Assembly: GCA_026929865.2 (NCBI GenBank)
Contig: CM049396.1
Coordinates: forward strand, 25,647,501 to 25,711,500
Direction of reading: 5' to 3'
Length of the DNA: 64,000 bases
Source: Hyperoplus lanceolatus
Lineage: Eukaryota > Chordata > Actinopteri > Uranoscopiformes > Ammodytidae
Shown here piece by piece: positions 51,931 to 63,630 of the stretch; the stretch's first letter is position 1; every line of letters starts with the position of its first letter. The notes beneath the pieces were generated by a model. It ran no database searches, was not told where the DNA came from, and saw only the letters and a program-made list of their open reading frames with translations. The translations under genes and the position numbers were made by a program.

Positions 51931-52800
51931 TACACTCAACAAAAATATAAACGCAACACTTTTGTTTTTGCTCCCATTTTTCATGAGATGGACTTAAAGA
52001 TCTAAAATTCATTCCAGATACACAATTGTACCATTTCTCTCAAACATTGTTCACAAATCTATCTAAATGTGTGATAGTGAGCACTTCTGCTTTGCTTAGA
52101 TAATCCATCCCACCTCACAGGTGTGCCACATCAAGATGCTGATCTGACATCATGATTAGTGCACAGGTGTGCCTTAGACTGTCCACAATAAAAGGCCACT
52201 CTGAAATGTGCATTTTTTTTGCTTTATTGGGGGTCTGGGGACTCAGAACCAGTCAGTATCTGGTGTGACCACCATTTGCCTCATGCAGTGCAACACATCT
52301 TCTTCGCATAGAGTTTATCAGATTGTCAATTGTGGCCTGTGGAATGTTGTTCCGCTCCTCTTCAATTGCTGTGCAAAGTTGCTGGAGACGGCTTATGGTG
52401 GAGAAATTAACATTCAATGCACTAGTAACAGATCTGGTTGACATTCCTGCTGTCAGCATGCCAATTGCACACTCCCTCAATGCTTGTGGCATCTGTTGCA
52501 TTTTGCTGTGAGACCAAACTGCACATTTCAGGGTGGCCTTTTATTGTGGAAAGTCTAAGGCACACCTGTGCACTAATCATGATGTCAGATCAGCATCTTG
52601 ATGTGGCACACCTGTGAGGTGGGATGGATTATCTCAGCAAAGCAGAAGTGCTCACTATCACACATTTAGACAGATTTGTGAACAATGTTTGAGAGAAATG
52701 GTACAATTGTGTATCTGGAATGAATTTTAGATCTTAAGTCCATCTCATGAAAAATGGGAGCAAAAACAAAAGTGTTGCGTTTATATTTTTGTTGAGTGCA
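51931..52800 (-). mobile_element. Tc1-like internal-deletion element with 280-bp TIRs
   Basis: Inverted repeats at 51933-52212 and 52521-52798 start with CACTCAACAAAAATATAAAC and differ at only about five positions over 280 bases. TA precedes the left end (51931-51932); the right copy reads CA (52799-52800), probably a mutated TA. The 308-bp centre holds an in-frame fusion of transposase N- and C-terminal pieces. The near-identical arms suggest a fairly recent element. It lacks the catalytic domain and must be mobilised in trans. Confidence 0.85.
52253..52501 (-). CDS. 82-aa Tc1-like transposase fusion lacking the catalytic core
   Basis: Residues 1-41 (MQQMPQALRECAIGMLTAGM, then STRSVTSALNVNFSTISRLQ) are a helix-turn-helix start of a Tc1-type transposase. 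Residues from about 47 (EERNNIPQATIDNLINSMRR, ending GGHTRY) are the normal C-terminus. The DDE domain between them, normally over 200 residues, is missing, yet the joint keeps the frame. The product could bind DNA but cannot catalyse transposition. Whether it is expressed is unknown. An alternative view is that the open frame is a chance result of the deletion. Confidence 0.55.
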   Translation of the reverse strand: MQQMPQALRECAIGMLTAGMSTRSVTSALNVNFSTISRLQQLCTAIEEERNNIPQATIDNLINSMRRRCVALHEANGGHTRY

Positions 52801-54599
52801 ATATACATGAACATTTTTTGTCGATAATATTTTTTGTGAGCTTGTTGAGACACCTGACATTAATATCATATATAGATTTTGCACAATTTTAGGTTTCCAG
52901 ACACTTTATGCACTCCTACTCACAACATCTGTGGTGTCCTTAACTGAATCGATAACTGAGAGTAAGAGGTCCACTTGGACTCATCAAATGCTCCTTTTCT
53001 ATTTGACCTCTGCTAAGTCCCTTTAAAAGAGAACATTCATAGCTCCATATGAAAGAGAAGTTGAGTGGGACAGCTTCTTTTGACCCCATTGAGCCGACAC
53101 CTGAAAACCTGACAAGCTCTCTTTCTCTCTCTTTAACTCCCCAACAGGCTTCATGGTGAATCGAGTTGACGCAATTTAAAGCCCCCAACTGAATGAGGGG
53201 CAGATAATGCAGGTGTTCCCGGACACTGAATGGAATATGATTAAAATGGTAAAAATGTCAATGAGTCTTTAGAAAATCTTCAAAGGCCGTAACTGTGACT
53301 TTGAAACGTCCAATCAGTGTTTGAATAGAGGAGCAAATTGAGCATTTAATCGACAATTTCTATAGCATCACATGAATTACGTCTCTCAACCTTTTCTTTT
53401 CAAATTAATACGAACATAACCAAGATAAGCCTTTTAATTTCTGATAAGTTGGACCCAACAATCATGACATTGTCTGTGCCCTGGTCACTTAAATTGACTT
53501 TGCCTGTCAGATATTCGATGTAGAAAAAAGTCAATGTATCACTTTAATACACTTATATAATGAATAAGTGGATGGTAAAGTTAATATAAGTTGTTTGGTC
53601 TTCATAGCACACACTTTTATAAAGTATAACTCGTTGGGTGAAAGTGGACTTGAGAGCATGCAAAAAGTATTTATTTAAAAGCCACCCACTTGAGAGAAAA
53701 AGAACACAATGCAGGCGCCCCTTATAAGCCAAATCCTGTTGCACATTTTCCCTCCACATCTCATGTGTGGGTGGCAGATGGTAGCTCACTGGTTGTCACA
53801 GCGATACAGGATGGAAATACAGGCGACTGATTCAAGGCAAGCAAACACTTCCTCTGTGAGAGACAGTCTGCCGTGCCCGTACTATAGCAGCTGTAGAAGG
53901 GACAGGAGACCTGAACTGCACACCAATGTAACAATTAAATAAAAGTTATTTCCACCGATTGTTTTGAACAATATTAGATAAAATTATGGCTAGAAACTCC
54001 AAAACATGCTCTGTTAGCCCATGTTATATTTAGTAGAATTTTCGCCATATCAACTGAAAATAATGTGTCAGTTTTGTATAACAGCTTGCAGATTTATTGT
54101 TACATTGCCACTCCCTTAAGGTATCTATGATTGACTAATGTAATTTTGTAAATAATAACACATTTAAGGATGCCTGGTTTTGCACACTGACTAGTTAGAA
54201 CACCTTTCATCACTTATTTCAAGAAGAAGGGTTTGCAGAAAATCTGGACCAAAATCCCACAACTCTAAATACATAATTAATTAGCTATTAGATTTAAAAC
54301 CACAGACTTGGTGGCTCTATATGTGAGAAACCCCTGAGCATAAAAGTGGACCAACATGTACATATAACTGCATTAATGACCAATTAGAAAGGATAATCCC
54401 CAACCAAATTAAGTTCCCTGCACCTGGCAATCAGTCTTTACAGATGGTATACAGTAAATTCATTATTAACATTATTTACAGACTATACACCTAGACTGTG
54501 CACTATTTGAAAGTGTTGTGAGATTTTTAATTTGCTTAATAAATTAACCTTTCATAAATAGAAGCTTATAATGAAACTTCAGTATTGAATGTGGATCTG
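52801..54599. other. Unannotated non-coding DNA upstream of the promoter
   Basis: AT-rich sequence. It may contain regulatory DNA of the downstream gene, but nothing specific was recognised. Confidence 0.4.
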
Positions 54600-54939
54600 C
54601 CATGCCCCTGTCTATATGCCCCAGCAGCGCACAGCGGTGTACAACGGTAGTAAATCACGGCTGGCTTGATGGGCGGCTCGGCTCAGCGCTGCCCGCCCCG
54701 TGGGTGTGTTTAAGGCAAATGGGCCTGTGCATCCACCTGCTAGCGCCCTGCCTCCCTACAGTCAGGAGCGCCCAACTTTCCCGAGGAGCACACGCTGCGT
54801 GCCTGGACCTCTCTACTACGCCACAGGGACTTTGTTTCCAACTGCTTTTTCCCACGAGATGTTGATTGTGCTCGTGCGACGGCAGTGTCTCCTCGCTGCG
54901 CGGTCTTTATACTAGAGAACAATTTTCTCCCTTTATTTA
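54600..54939 (+). promoter_or_regulatory. Candidate promoter of the semaphorin-like gene
   Basis: A GC- and CpG-richer island (e.g. GGCGGCTCGGCTCAGCGCTG) rises sharply from AT-rich flanks and precedes a probable 5' UTR exon. A TATA-like TTTATA lies at 54906-54911, so a start near 54935-54945 would fit, although an upstream dispersed start is equally possible in a CpG-type promoter. Open frames on both strands here follow from GC content. Confidence 0.45.
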
Positions 54940-55195
54940 TTTTTAATTATTTTTAATTTCAACTGTCATTTTTCTTATTGTGCACTAACAACTCCGGGGC
55001 CAATACGCAGTGTGCACAGGTATACGGACTGCCTTCCTGAACGGGGACTGTCCATGGGCTGCACCGGGATTTTTCTATTGTTTGTTACTGATTTTAACTT
55101 GGAGACGAAAAGTGAGCGATCTTTTGGAATTGTTTTTTCTTCAATGACTTACAAGGTTGGATCTGAAGTTATATCTGGACAGCTGTAACAAAAAG
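54940..55195 (+). other. Probable 5' UTR exon of the semaphorin-like gene
   Basis: The exon end is a good donor, AAAAG|GTGAGG, with GT at 55196-55197. The sequence upstream is continuous with the GC-rich promoter block. No long coding frame spans the donor, so the exon would be non-coding, in line with class 3 semaphorin genes that start translation in a later exon. The 5' limit is unknown and inferred from the TATA-like box. Confidence 0.4.
55054..55188 (+). CDS. 44-codon upstream ORF in the 5' UTR
   Basis: An ATG at 55054 opens a frame of 44 codons that stops with TAA at 55186-55188, seven bases before the splice donor. The start has G at +4 but T at -3, a middling context. The peptide (MGCTGIFLLFVTDFNLETKS...) has no known domain. 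If the exon is used as proposed, this uORF would sit fully upstream of the main start codon and could lower its translation. Confidence 0.3.
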   Translation: MGCTGIFLLFVTDFNLETKSERSFGIVFSSMTYKVGSEVISGQL

Positions 55196-56100
55196 GTGAG
55201 GCTTGGTGTGCTGTTCATTTATGCTAATTATTTTGTATTTAACCTTTTTTCCAATTAAATATTTTTTTATGATTAAATAATTGAATAATAATCATATTTA
55301 TAATAATGATATGCAGGAGCGTGTTTTTTTATTCTAACTATTATTTGTAGCGTGCCTCGATGGCTGTTTTCATGTATCTTATAAATATTACATTTGAATG
55401 GATATACTTAATCATGAATTTAATTTTCAATAGATCACCACCTTAATTCTTTAATGAATCGTAATTTATATTAATGTCATTGCTATTCAGTGCACCGTGC
55501 GTTCTTATACCACACCAGACTGTTTACAGTTCTGTCGTTCATGTGTAGCCAAGGCTGCCAGTCTGTTACGCACAGTCCATACCATCGTTCAGCAACATAG
55601 AATAATTTTGCATTTATCATTTTTGCTCTTCAACATAGTGAAACAAATATTTGAATAAAGTTGTATATTCTCTTTTTGCATGCATACTTTATAACCAGGC
55701 TATGTATTTGTGGAAATGTGACAAATCACCAGCAGTGCTTCTGTAATGTTTTGGACAGTCACCAATCACTTAAAGAGTAGATATTTTATGATCTGCTGAA
55801 TAAACCAGCAGGAGGGTTATGGTGCAACTTTACAGAGACCAACTTGGTCTTATTGGCTTTTGTCTTTGAGTATATGAATTACTTTTATTACTGTCTATTG
55901 TACACTGTGTTGCCAGAATGCCAGAAGCAAATTTCCATTTAATGTAATGTAATAGTCAATAAAGTGATCTTATCTTTTAGTGGTTGCATTTAATTTGCCC
56001 AACTTGTGGCAGTAAATGACTTACAGATAAAAAAAACAATGAAGAGGCTGCCAGCATCAGCGGGTTACTGTAAAGCTGTTTGGACAAGTGTAATAGATGT

Positions 56101-56120
56101 AAAAAAAAAAAAAAAAAAAA
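56101..56120. repeat. Poly-A run
   Basis: Twenty consecutive A residues followed by ATC; no retroelement body was recognised next to it. Confidence 0.9.
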
Positions 56121-57344
56121 ATCTTTATATGTTTCCATAAATGGTCCTTTTGTAAACTGAAACTTACGCATTCATCTTACAACACTTAATGAATCGAGGA
56201 GATGAGTTATATGTATCTGTAGTATGATGTGAGTGGACTGTGCGTGTCTCAGTCCCCTCAGCGTCATTTGTGAGCTGTGCCTTCCTTGTTTACTTCATCG
56301 GCTTGTGTGAAGGACTTGGCCTCTGTCTCCGAATAAACAGCTGGATGGTTGACAAGTTGTCGGTAAATGGGCCGAGGTTTAAACAGCTGCTTATGCTCAT
56401 AAAAAGCACTTCGGCCAAACAATCTTGAGGACTCTTTGGCTCTGCTGACGTCTCCAAAGTTGGTTTTGAAATTGAGTTTGTACTAGAAACATTGGTAGAA
56501 GAGCTCAGCTTTGTGGACTGAGTGTCCCATCAATGGGGGTCTGGGATGCTGTTCTGGTAGTATAGTGGGGGGAAATAAGTTTAGTCTGCAGTGCAGTGTG
56601 CACTGAAGTGGCAACATGGTATGATTACATAGACCAAGAGTGGATTTGAATGAAAAATGGACAAGGGCAAAAGGTGGCCTGTTGGAGCAAGTCTTTCTGA
56701 TGATTTGTGACGTGTGTGTGAATCATTGTGTTTGCTCCCTGGTGTCCATCATTCATTAACCGCAGTCTTAAATGACGGCCACCACTGCTTTGTTCAGAAG
56801 ACTTGTTAAACTGTTCCAATTGGCGCTTGAGCCTCTCATCATGTGTTACCCCCTCCAGCAAGCCTGCGAGCAACAAGTTAATATTTTATCTAAGCACCAA
56901 TCAACAGTGTTTTCTTTTGTCTTTCTAAGTGTGACTATGTGACATAACCCGGTATTAGGTGAATCTGTAATTACAGAGCAGTTCACACACATATGGTGTG
57001 TCATGACGCAGGAATGTATTTTGGGTGCGTGGAGGAGAAGAGCAGAAGAAAGGAAAAAAATCTTCTCTCACTGGTGTCAGTAGTGATCTTTCCATCACTT
57101 TGTCACACAGGCAGACACACCCTCTCCAGAAACAAAATCTAATTTTTACCAAATGGAAGAGTGCAGATATCTCTTAAAACCTTGGCTCCTCTCGATAGGG
57201 ACTCATCAGTTTTGTGAAGATCCGGGCGTGATCTCAACACCTCGTTGCTGCATCGCCAAAACTTGCACAGATGGGTCCCTTAGGACTAGCCAGGGATTTG
57301 ACATGTCACATGAATAAGTAATCAAAAACAGACTCCTATATTAC

Positions 57345-57384
57345 ATGTCTATGTCATTCAGCAGATGCTGAATGACATGGACAT
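57345..57384. repeat. 19-bp-arm hairpin
   Basis: The arms 57345-57363 and 57366-57384 are complementary at 18 of 19 positions with a two-base loop. The single mismatch is a T/G pair in + strand RNA and so is a wobble pair. The loop is too small for a canonical pre-miRNA. Confidence 0.85.
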
Positions 57385-57485
57385 ACCTTACTAACTGGAG
57401 GTAGGCAGTGAGCATTAAGGGTCTTCTTGCCTAAGGAACCTCACTGGACTAGCCCCTACCTGACCGGCAATTGAACCCTGGTTTT
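57385..57485. repeat. SINE-like remnant
   Basis: GAGGTAGGCAGTGAGCATTAAGGGTCTTCTTGCCTAAGGA followed by GGCAATTGAACCCTGG is reminiscent of the 3' body of common fish SINEs (patterns like 'TTAAGGGCCTTGCCCAAGG ... GAACCC'). No tRNA head is present. It lies just before the coding exon and runs into one of the two candidate acceptors. Confidence 0.45.
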
Positions 57486-57614
57486 GATTTTCTATTGCAG
57501 TGTCGAGGTTGATAAACTATCTTCTCTTCTCACTGGTTTTTTTATTGTCCCTGCAGATATATATATATTTTTTGAAAGGACACCTCTCTGTGTGCTACTG
57601 GAGGTTGGAGGACC

Positions 57615-57735
57615 ATGCAGCTGGACGCTCTGTGGACGCTCCACGCCCTCCTGGCACTGTGCGGCCTCGCTCTGGGGAACCCACTGATGACCAACGACTC
57701 CATGGCCGCACCGCGTGTCTTCATCTCCTTCAAAG
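57615..57735 (+). CDS. First coding exon of a class 3 semaphorin, sema3F-like (partial)
   Basis: The ATG at 57615 has A at -3 and opens 40 codons plus one base before the donor G|GTAAAA (GT at 57736-57737). The product starts with a signal peptide (MQLDALWTLHALLALCGLAL, cleavage likely near GLALG-NP), followed by a short spacer and APRVFISFK. In vertebrate Sema3F the mature N-terminus reads PRVxLSFKEL, and class 3 semaphorin genes break in phase 1 within the codon for the Glu after this Lys; here the exon ends with the first base (G) of the next codon, as that requires. Class 3 semaphorins are secreted guidance cues that signal through neuropilin/plexin; the sema domain would lie in later exons beyond the window. 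The exon probably begins at 57557. Which teleost paralog this is cannot be told from 40 residues, and another semaphorin is possible. Confidence 0.6.
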
Positions 57736-58299
57736 GTAAAAAAAACCTGTTAGTACTTTCCCCTCTCTTCTATATTCCCTCTGCAAATCACTGTGCAACC
57801 AGTGTGCTGACTTTTAAAATCCTTATTTCTCTATGCTGTTTCTCCTACTGTATGGTGATATGACTGTTGTTGTGTAATTGGAGCGTGTTTGGCTTTGACG
57901 AGTTGATGCAGAAGGTTCTTTTGCAAGAGGAATAACTTGCGTATATCAACCAGACTCATGTTTCACCGCAGAGCAGGCCGCAAAACAAATCATGCAATTC
58001 TCATTCCCTGCCTCAGACCTCCGGGCACTGTAATAATCACCAGATGCTTCCACATGGCTTATACTGTACAAACAATTAAAAACACAAGGCAATGGCCTGA
58101 AAGAAATGAGAGTTAGAGAGAGTTTATGGCATTTTCGTGCTCACTTTTGAAACAAGAAACATGATTATTATTTTAGTTAATCAAATGTAGGGTCTTTAAC
58201 CTCAATCATCTCTATTATGGAATCCTTTAATTGTAGCCATAAAGAGAATTTAGTAACTCTATGGCCGTTATGTGATTATTCCTTGTGCACTTCGGGGGG

Positions 58300-58650
58300 G
58301 GGGGCGCTGCCTTGTGTTTGTGCCTTTCTGTACAGATTAGGGCGAGCTGGGTTGCCAGGGTTCTGAGGGGTGCAGTGTGTAGTGAGTGAGGGTATTATCA
58401 AGAGCAAATTGCCAGGATCAGCCAAGCAGAGCGACGTCCCTGAGGCCTGTCCTGCTCGGAGATCAAGCCTTTGATTAGCATCCAGAGAAAAAGCCCAGGG
58501 AGCGAGCAGCAGCAGCAGCGGTAGTAGTGCCCCTGTTTGCTTTGCTTTCCATTTCCCAGCGCTCCCCCCCAGTACAAGTTGACTTAATTAAGGGGACTGG
58601 GCACAGTTCATTGTTAAAGGCGTTCTCCGGTTTTAATCAAGTAGGATTTA
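58300..58650. promoter_or_regulatory. Candidate intronic regulatory block
   Basis: Unlike its surroundings, this block has balanced composition, few simple repeats, and recognisable binding-site words: GATCAAGCCTTTGATTAG (TCF/LEF-like CTTTGAT) and TTGACTTAATTAAGGGGACT (homeobox-like). Its place in the first intron of a developmental gene makes an enhancer plausible. Conservation could not be tested. Confidence 0.25.
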
Positions 58651-58906
58651 ACACATCAGTAAGCACACATCCAGAGCTCAGCAGTTTTAATATTTTTTAA
58701 ATTTTTCTTTTTCTTTCTTTTTACAGAACTGTGTAAATTGTGTTTTTGCTTTACTCTATAGCAGAATCACTTGATGCTTTTTGTCTAGGAGCATCTTTGG
58801 ATGACTGACCTCACCGGAAAATATATTTTTGAAAGCAGCGCACTACAAGCATTTCATCTTTTGGCTGAACAAGCCGGATGGAAAAAGCTTGGGCTCTTTC
58901 CTGCTT

Positions 58907-59084
<178 letters not shown>

Positions 59085-60520
59085 TTGCCTCTCTAGTCAA
59101 TATGAATTTCACAGTCTACTGCGGCTGCCTCTCTCGGAGGAATGCAGCCCCCTCTCCATTCAATATTATGACTCTCTCCCCCTTAATTGCTTTTTGAGAG
59201 GGCCGTGTACTATAGTCCTTACCTTGGCGAGCTGGCTGCACTTTCCCTGATGCATCGTGAATCGTGATGTGTTAAGTTTTTTGGTTGAGCTGCTTGGGAA
59301 GGCAGGGCTTGCCTATAAGTGGCGCAAGGTTAATGGAACACAGTTTGACGAGGAAGTGTGGACAATATGCAGGTTTATTAATCTAAGACCGAGGGAAAGA
59401 ATGTGTTAATTATCAGTCAAACTGAAGAAAAACTTAAATTGCCGCTATAAAGCTCTAGGTTTTCTAAACACATGTTCCAAACTGATTAACTGGGTAGCTG
59501 AGGAGCGAGGTTCACATCCCTGACCTCCGTCTGGGAGGCTCTCACTTCCCTGTTAAAGCAGGTAGAGTAAATCATGAGACCTAATTGCTTTGCTTTGGCT
59601 TCATGGGGTGCACACAGCTTTTATGATGGGGACAAAAACTTGTGATATTGATCAAAAGAAGCCAACATAGTTCCAAAATATTCAGGTGTGTTTAAAGTGA
59701 GAAATGGGCACATCTCAATGAGGTTAAAGTTTGTCAAGTCTGAGGGATAAACCTTGAAAGTAGACTTTGTTCAGGCTTATCAAGTCTGCTGCGCTAGTAA
59801 GCTGAGGAGAAAGGGCAGAGTGAGCGAGGAGAAAAGACGTCAGCCTCAAGTTGAGACCGCAGCTATGAGTAATCAATGTCAGATGAGGAAAGTGGAGTGT
59901 TTCGTAGAATGAGTAGAGGAAGCGAAACAAATCTCCTGTAGAAAATCAGTTGACATTTTTAAGGTTAGTTGAGACAAGATTGCTGTCGCCAGCAACCCCC
60001 AAGAGGGGAATTGCATGAAATCGTTAACCTGGAACTTCTGGAAATGTGATAGTTTGAGTTACCACACATTCAGAGTGACTCCTGGCAGGAAATGTATGGA
60101 CACTGAGGGCTGGTAGTGAAGTAAATAGTGAGGTCAAGACATTTATTTTAAATGTGATATGGTTTGTTGTTTGGAGGCTTATTCATAATTCTATATTCTA
60201 TCATTTCATTATTGATTAATATTCCAATGATCATCCCCATTATTTGATTTCACTATAAAATCTCAGTATTGAAAAGTAGTTTTTATTATATTTCACAGCT
60301 CAAAGAGATATACTCAAAGTACCTTCTTTATTCAACCATCAGCCCCAAACCCATATATACATATCCAGCTTCATGCAAATTTTTATTTATTTTTGATTCA
60401 TTGATTGACTAATGGTTGCAGCTCTAATTTCCAGTGGCATCATTTTGATTAATCACAATCTGGTATCTTTTTGAATTTATTCAGTTTTGAAAAAATCTCT
60501 GGAGCAATGTACATGTCTAA

Positions 60521-61544
60521 GGCCCTGTTCTCACGGCAACACGAAACGGTGCAAACGCGGAAAAATTCCCGCGGTTGCACTATATCATGTACATGAAAAC
60601 AGCAAACGCAGGCATGAAACCGCAAGTTTTTGAGATCACCTCCCAGGGAGAATTTTTTGGAAAACACAACAGTTTTGGTTTCTTGTAAACACCGAAACCA
60701 TTTTCCCTGGTAACGCTGACGTCACGGCTCCACTTCACGTATGCATAGTCTATAACATTTGCTGTCAAAATACCCACACGCGAGTTATAAAGTTAGAAGA
60801 CAACATAACATGCACGGTGTCTCCACCGCACAATCACTGTGATCAGCGGAGAGTTTCGTGCAGGGCTTAAATAGGCCTATAACACTCGCCAATTTAGTCT
60901 GTAGTCTATTAGTAAGTTAGTGATACCATGCACCCGCCACTTTGTCTGGGGAAAGATTTGTGCTCTGCCGCTTTTTCTAGCAAAATAAACTTGTGTAGCT
61001 TCTATATGACAGGGACACGGCTCTCTCTACATTAAAAAACACTATCCATAGTTCAGCGCGCAGTGGTTAAGTTACTGTTCAACGAAAGGAGCATTAAGGC
61101 TACGGCTTCACAGTAAAAGCATTTCACTGGCTAAACATTAATAGCATTTCACCGGACAAACGTGAGTTGACTTTTATTTTGAAGTACGCCTAACAGGCTC
61201 ACAAAGCCCCTTCACTACCAGCATGTCTTATGTTTTTACGAGTTCAATGCGGTGAAATAAGAGGACAGAAAGCTTGTCATTTACAATACTTGTAAGCCCA
61301 AGCTTACAGTAACCGCTTTATGAACGTTAGTGGCATTAATTTTCGGTTACAGTAAGGTTTTATGCATCAAATTGTACCGGAAAAGCTATCTACTACTACC
61401 TTGTACCGCCAACTGCTGGCGATTTCGTCCCGTTTCCTCTGAAAACATGTGTACGAGTGAAGATGTCAGATAAATTGTGTCTGAACGGGTTTTTTTTAAC
61501 CAAAAACGGGAAAACTGTCACGTTTTCACCGTGAGAACAGGGCC
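60521..61544. mobile_element. DNA-transposon-derived element, copy 2 (1.02 kb)
   Basis: Terminal inverted repeats: the left end GGCCCTGTTCTCACGG and the right end, the inverse of GGCCCTGTTCTCACGG, identical over 16 bases. The interior is collinear with 37131-38123 and nearly identical in long stretches; copy 2 has about 24 extra bases near 60670 and further small indels. No transposase frame and no clear target duplication. It lies in the semaphorin intron. Confidence 0.75.
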
Positions 61545-63630
61545 TCAAATAGCCAACGCAATGTTATTTGTGTACATGAGTGGAGCTGTAGTATAGTAGA
61601 CCTATCATTCTTAATCAAAACAAAGCTGTCCATCCCTGAAGTGAAAAACTGAATTAACATGTGAAAGGATTGTGTGAGAGCTTTACCTCTCCATGAGACT
61701 TCCATGTCATGCAAGTGCCTTTTGGTACGTAAATGTATTAAGAGGTCAACTGGTTTATACGTGCAGTTGTTGTTTTTTTACATTCATCCTTTCATATCCC
61801 ACTGTGAGGTACAGAAAACATCACATTTTCTGGATGGACCAAGTGCACCCGAGGGACGTTTTGCTATGCCATGTTTAGCAAAGAGTGTAACATTACTGCT
61901 CTTGGCCCACTTTCCCTCTATGACATATTTGAGTTCATGCATTACGTAGATCCAAATCTAAATCCATGCTTATCGCTCTGCTATTTCAGTACTTCATACC
62001 TCACATAAACTCTGCACAACTTCATTCTCTTAAATGAATCATAAAACATAATGCATTATGATACATTAAAGCAAGGCGCTGTCTGTGCTTTGTATACAGT
62101 TGTTTACATGGAAGGTGTAACTGGCGACTAAAAGCCTTTAGAGCCAATTTGGAGGTCTTTAAACAAGGGCTTTTTTGAAGTCTGCTTAGATAAACAGACA
62201 TTGGGTAAATATTGGTCCTGAATACAGAGGCACGTGGTGAAGAATCTCCATGATTGTAAATTCTCTCTTTTGAGAAGCCATGTAGTCGTAATCTACAGCT
62301 GAGGGTGGAGCCGTGTCTCCCGCCACTAAGACCATGTGAGAATGAACACACCTCACCTCTTCTCACTTGGTGTTAATGAAATTTGAAACTACAGCAATGG
62401 AAGTATGGTCTGTCAGTACAAAGGAAAGTCCTTTTATATTCGATAACAGCACATGGGATTACAGCACATTCCCCCCTCTTCCCACTTAGTACATACACGG
62501 CCAAATCCACAGAGACGGCACCAGAATGTGGGTCAACTTTGCCACAGTACGCAACAAGCTCACCGCTGCTATGGGCAGGTGGCAGTGAAAGGAAACAGCT
62601 CTGGCTCGTCATTATTCCAAATATTTCTCATCTGCACGCCCTCCTGCCAAGGGCTAACAGCATGCTCCTATTTTTACTCCTCAGCAAAGTCTTTGGTCTA
62701 TATTGGGGGGAGAGTGTGTTTGTGGGTGTGTGTGTTTGTGTGGGAGGGTGGCAACGTTTAAGGTTAGAAACTCCCCATCGGGGGTTAAATGCCAAGCATT
62801 CTGGTATGTGACGGCCATTGTTATGCCATAGTTGGGTTTTGTGGGATTTCTTTGGGCTTTTGATAACAAGAATAACAACAGAAGAGGATTATATTTTTAA
62901 ATGTGAGCTTAAAAGCAGTTTAAGACTAAATCCATAGTGGAGTAGTTGTTTTGACACATCAGCACTTTGCTATCAGTTCATCTCTGGGTTTACCCCTTTA
63001 CTGCTGCCCTGTCACTTACTAGTGAATGTTTAAACTGTTATTACTGTTGTTCAAACAGTATATTTCAGTGGAGAAGTTGTTCTGTTGGCTCCAGGGGCAT
63101 TCATGACTATAGTCTGAAATCATTTTTCTCTCTTATCACTGCTGACCTGATTGGCTATGACATCATGTGTTCTTGAGGCAACAACCGAGTGTTTATCCAA
63201 AATTGAGAATTTTTGGAACATTTGCACCCAGGCCCCTTTAAGTGCACTATGAACAAAATGCAATGGGAGTGGCACATTTGCTCAAGGTGATTATTCCTAA
63301 CACTGCTAGGCCTGTTAAGCCACATCTTTCTGATTATTGTTGCAGAATACAGATATTGTCACACGTTGCCCCTTGCAACAGTATTATTGGAGTATTGTCA
63401 AACCACATGTAGACGTGTAGGCCACAAAACTACTTCCCCGGTATTCCAGCACCACTGTTGATGTTTGGCTGTGATCTCTATTTACTGTTTGTGAGTGCTG
63501 TGGAGTCCATTTATCCCCAGGGTGGCCAAGTAATGACTGATAAAGCATTGAAAACCAACATTACTTTGGCCATGTCCCAGACCTCAGCTTCTCTGCATGG
63601 TGGCTAAACCAGGTTATATTTAGTCTAAAA

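Larger units (their letters stand above)
55196..57556 (+). other. Intron 1 of the semaphorin-like gene
   Basis: Bounded by the donor GTGAGG at 55196 and an acceptor TTTTATTGTCCCTGCAG ending at 57556. A second good acceptor, TTTTGATTTTCTATTGCAG ending at 57500, is also possible and would lengthen the 5' UTR by 56 bases. The intron holds a poly-A run (56101-56120), a hairpin (57345-57384) and a SINE-like remnant; nothing else was recognised. Confidence 0.45.

Noticed and set aside
54602..54922. Open frames on both strands in the GC-rich block
   Set aside because: Best explained by GC content of the promoter-like island; none continues across the 55196 donor in frame.
57345..57384. A microRNA precursor
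   Set aside because: The stem is only 19 pairs and the loop two bases, unlike a pre-miRNA of about 60-80 nt with a larger loop.
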